A DNA stretch of 64,000 nucleotides from Pseudomonas lalucatii. Its GTDB lineage: Bacteria > Pseudomonadota > Gammaproteobacteria > Pseudomonadales > Pseudomonadaceae. Numbering within the stretch: position 1 is the first letter of the stretch; the number at the start of each line of letters is the position of its first letter. The DNA lies in NCBI RefSeq assembly GCF_018398425.1, contig NZ_JADPMV010000001.1:1798001-1862000 (forward strand), written 5' to 3'. The notes under the pieces are model-generated. The model worked only from the letters and a program-made list of their open reading frames with translations, did no database searches and was not told where the DNA came from. Position numbers and translations under genes: made by a program. This document shows positions 63,462-64,000 of the stretch, piece after piece.

Positions 63462-64000
63462 TTACTTCATGGTCGGCATGGAGAAGGACACGCCCTCGCG
63501 CACCCCGGCCGACGGCCAGCGCTGGGTGATGGTCTTGCGCTTGGTGTAGAAGCGCACGGCATCCGGACCGTAGGCATGCAGGTCGCCGAACAGCGAGCGC
63601 TTCCAGCCGCCGAAGCTGTGGTAGGCCACCGGCACCGGCAGCGGCACGTTGATGCCGACCATGCCGACCTTGATGTTGTCGGAGAAGTAGCGCGCCGCCT
63701 CGCCGTCGCGGGTGAAGATGCAGGTGCCGTTGCCGTATTCGTGGGCGTCGATCAGGTCCATCGCCTCCTGCATGCTGTTGACGCGCACCACCTGCAGCAC
63801 CGGGCCGAAGATTTCTTCCTGGTAGCTGAGCATCTCCGGGTTGACCTTGTCGATCAGCGTGCCGCCGACGAAGAAGCCGTTCTCGTGCCCGACCACCTGC
63901 GGGTTGCGGCCGTCGACCACGATCCTGGCGCCCTGCTCCTCGGCGCTGTCGATGTAGCCGACCACCTTCTGCTGGTGGGCCCTGGTGATCACCGGACCGA
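63462..64000 (-). CDS. mmsA: CoA-acylating methylmalonate-semialdehyde dehydrogenase, C-terminal part
   Basis: About 179 residues are visible, open to the right window edge; the N-terminus with the catalytic Cys lies outside. The conserved C-terminal stretches of the aldehyde dehydrogenase fold are present (EEIFGPVLQVVRV, NGTCIFTRDGEAARYF). The MmsA-specific ending follows (GMVGINVPLPVPVAYHSFGGWKRSLFGD, then YTKRKTITQRWP). The enzyme makes propionyl-CoA or acetyl-CoA from (methyl)malonate semialdehyde in valine, beta-alanine or inositol breakdown. Confidence 0.92.
   Translation of the reverse strand, partial: GPVITRAHQQKVVGYIDSAEEQGARIVVDGRNPQVVGHENGFFVGGTLIDKVNPEMLSYQEEIFGPVLQVVRVNSMQEAMDLIDAHEYGNGTCIFTRDGEAARYFSDNIKVGMVGINVPLPVPVAYHSFGGWKRSLFGDLHAYGPDAVRFYTKRKTITQRWPSAGVREGVSFSMPTMK

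Overview
The window is a high-GC chromosomal segment from a Pseudomonas-type gammaproteobacterium. The gene order (carbonic anhydrase, rimI, mksFEB, two pqiA genes and pqiB, rrn, pssA, ilvC, ilvH, ilvI, yqcC, mrcB, cbpA, prrF, phuWVU, sfsA, aminotransferase, dksA, gluQ) follows, as I recall it, the core order of the Pseudomonas aeruginosa lineage. It is not P. aeruginosa itself. There is a single prrF copy, an ilvY gene between ilvH and ilvC, a leuA next to holD-rimI, a kinase/exonuclease cluster between prrF and phuW, and no cbrAB after gluQ.

Bases 1-4500 form an accessory region. It holds an AT-rich 752-residue protein that looks like a restriction-endonuclease-like domain joined to a PIN domain, and an SRAP (YedK/HMCES) gene bracketed by two 117-bp imperfect direct repeats. 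The second repeat runs into the 3' half of a tRNA-Met gene, which is the signature of a tyrosine-recombinase attachment site. A 107-bp MITE-like element supplies the SRAP stop codon. A broken VapC-like toxin and a partial duplication of a small exported protein are also present. Bases 4500-11500 carry assorted metabolic genes, a decayed methyltransferase, and a nucleotidase ORF that reads without a stop into a beta-carbonic anhydrase. Bases 11479-14269 hold leuA-holD-rimI on the minus strand. Bases 15254-20127 hold the MksFEB condensin operon. Bases 20179-23744 hold a split pqiA pair plus a six-MCE pqiB.

Bases 23992-35062 are two complete rRNA operons (16S, tRNA-Ile, tRNA-Ala, 23S, 5S; all on the minus strand) in direct tandem. 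They are near-identical over 5,504 bp with a 63-bp spacer. The only difference I noticed within the mature RNA genes is one base in 23S next to the A-loop. The upstream copy is preceded by four stacked sigma70 promoters; the downstream copy keeps only one, inside the repeat.

Bases 35523-40791 hold branched-chain amino-acid and phospholipid synthesis genes (pssA, ilvC, divergent ilvY, ilvH, ilvI). Bases 41192-49089 hold envelope and small regulatory genes (mrcB, a TPR lipoprotein, a two-domain kinase, cbpA). Base 49141 onward holds the Fur-controlled prrF small RNA. Next come a sensor cluster (small membrane protein, sodium-symporter histidine kinase, receiver, pseudokinase-exonuclease fusion), a heme-import remnant (phuU, phuV, phuW without phuR, phuS or phuT), sfsA, an aminotransferase, dksA and gluQ. 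At the right edge are two regulators (LysR, IclR) and the end of an mmsA-type aldehyde dehydrogenase.
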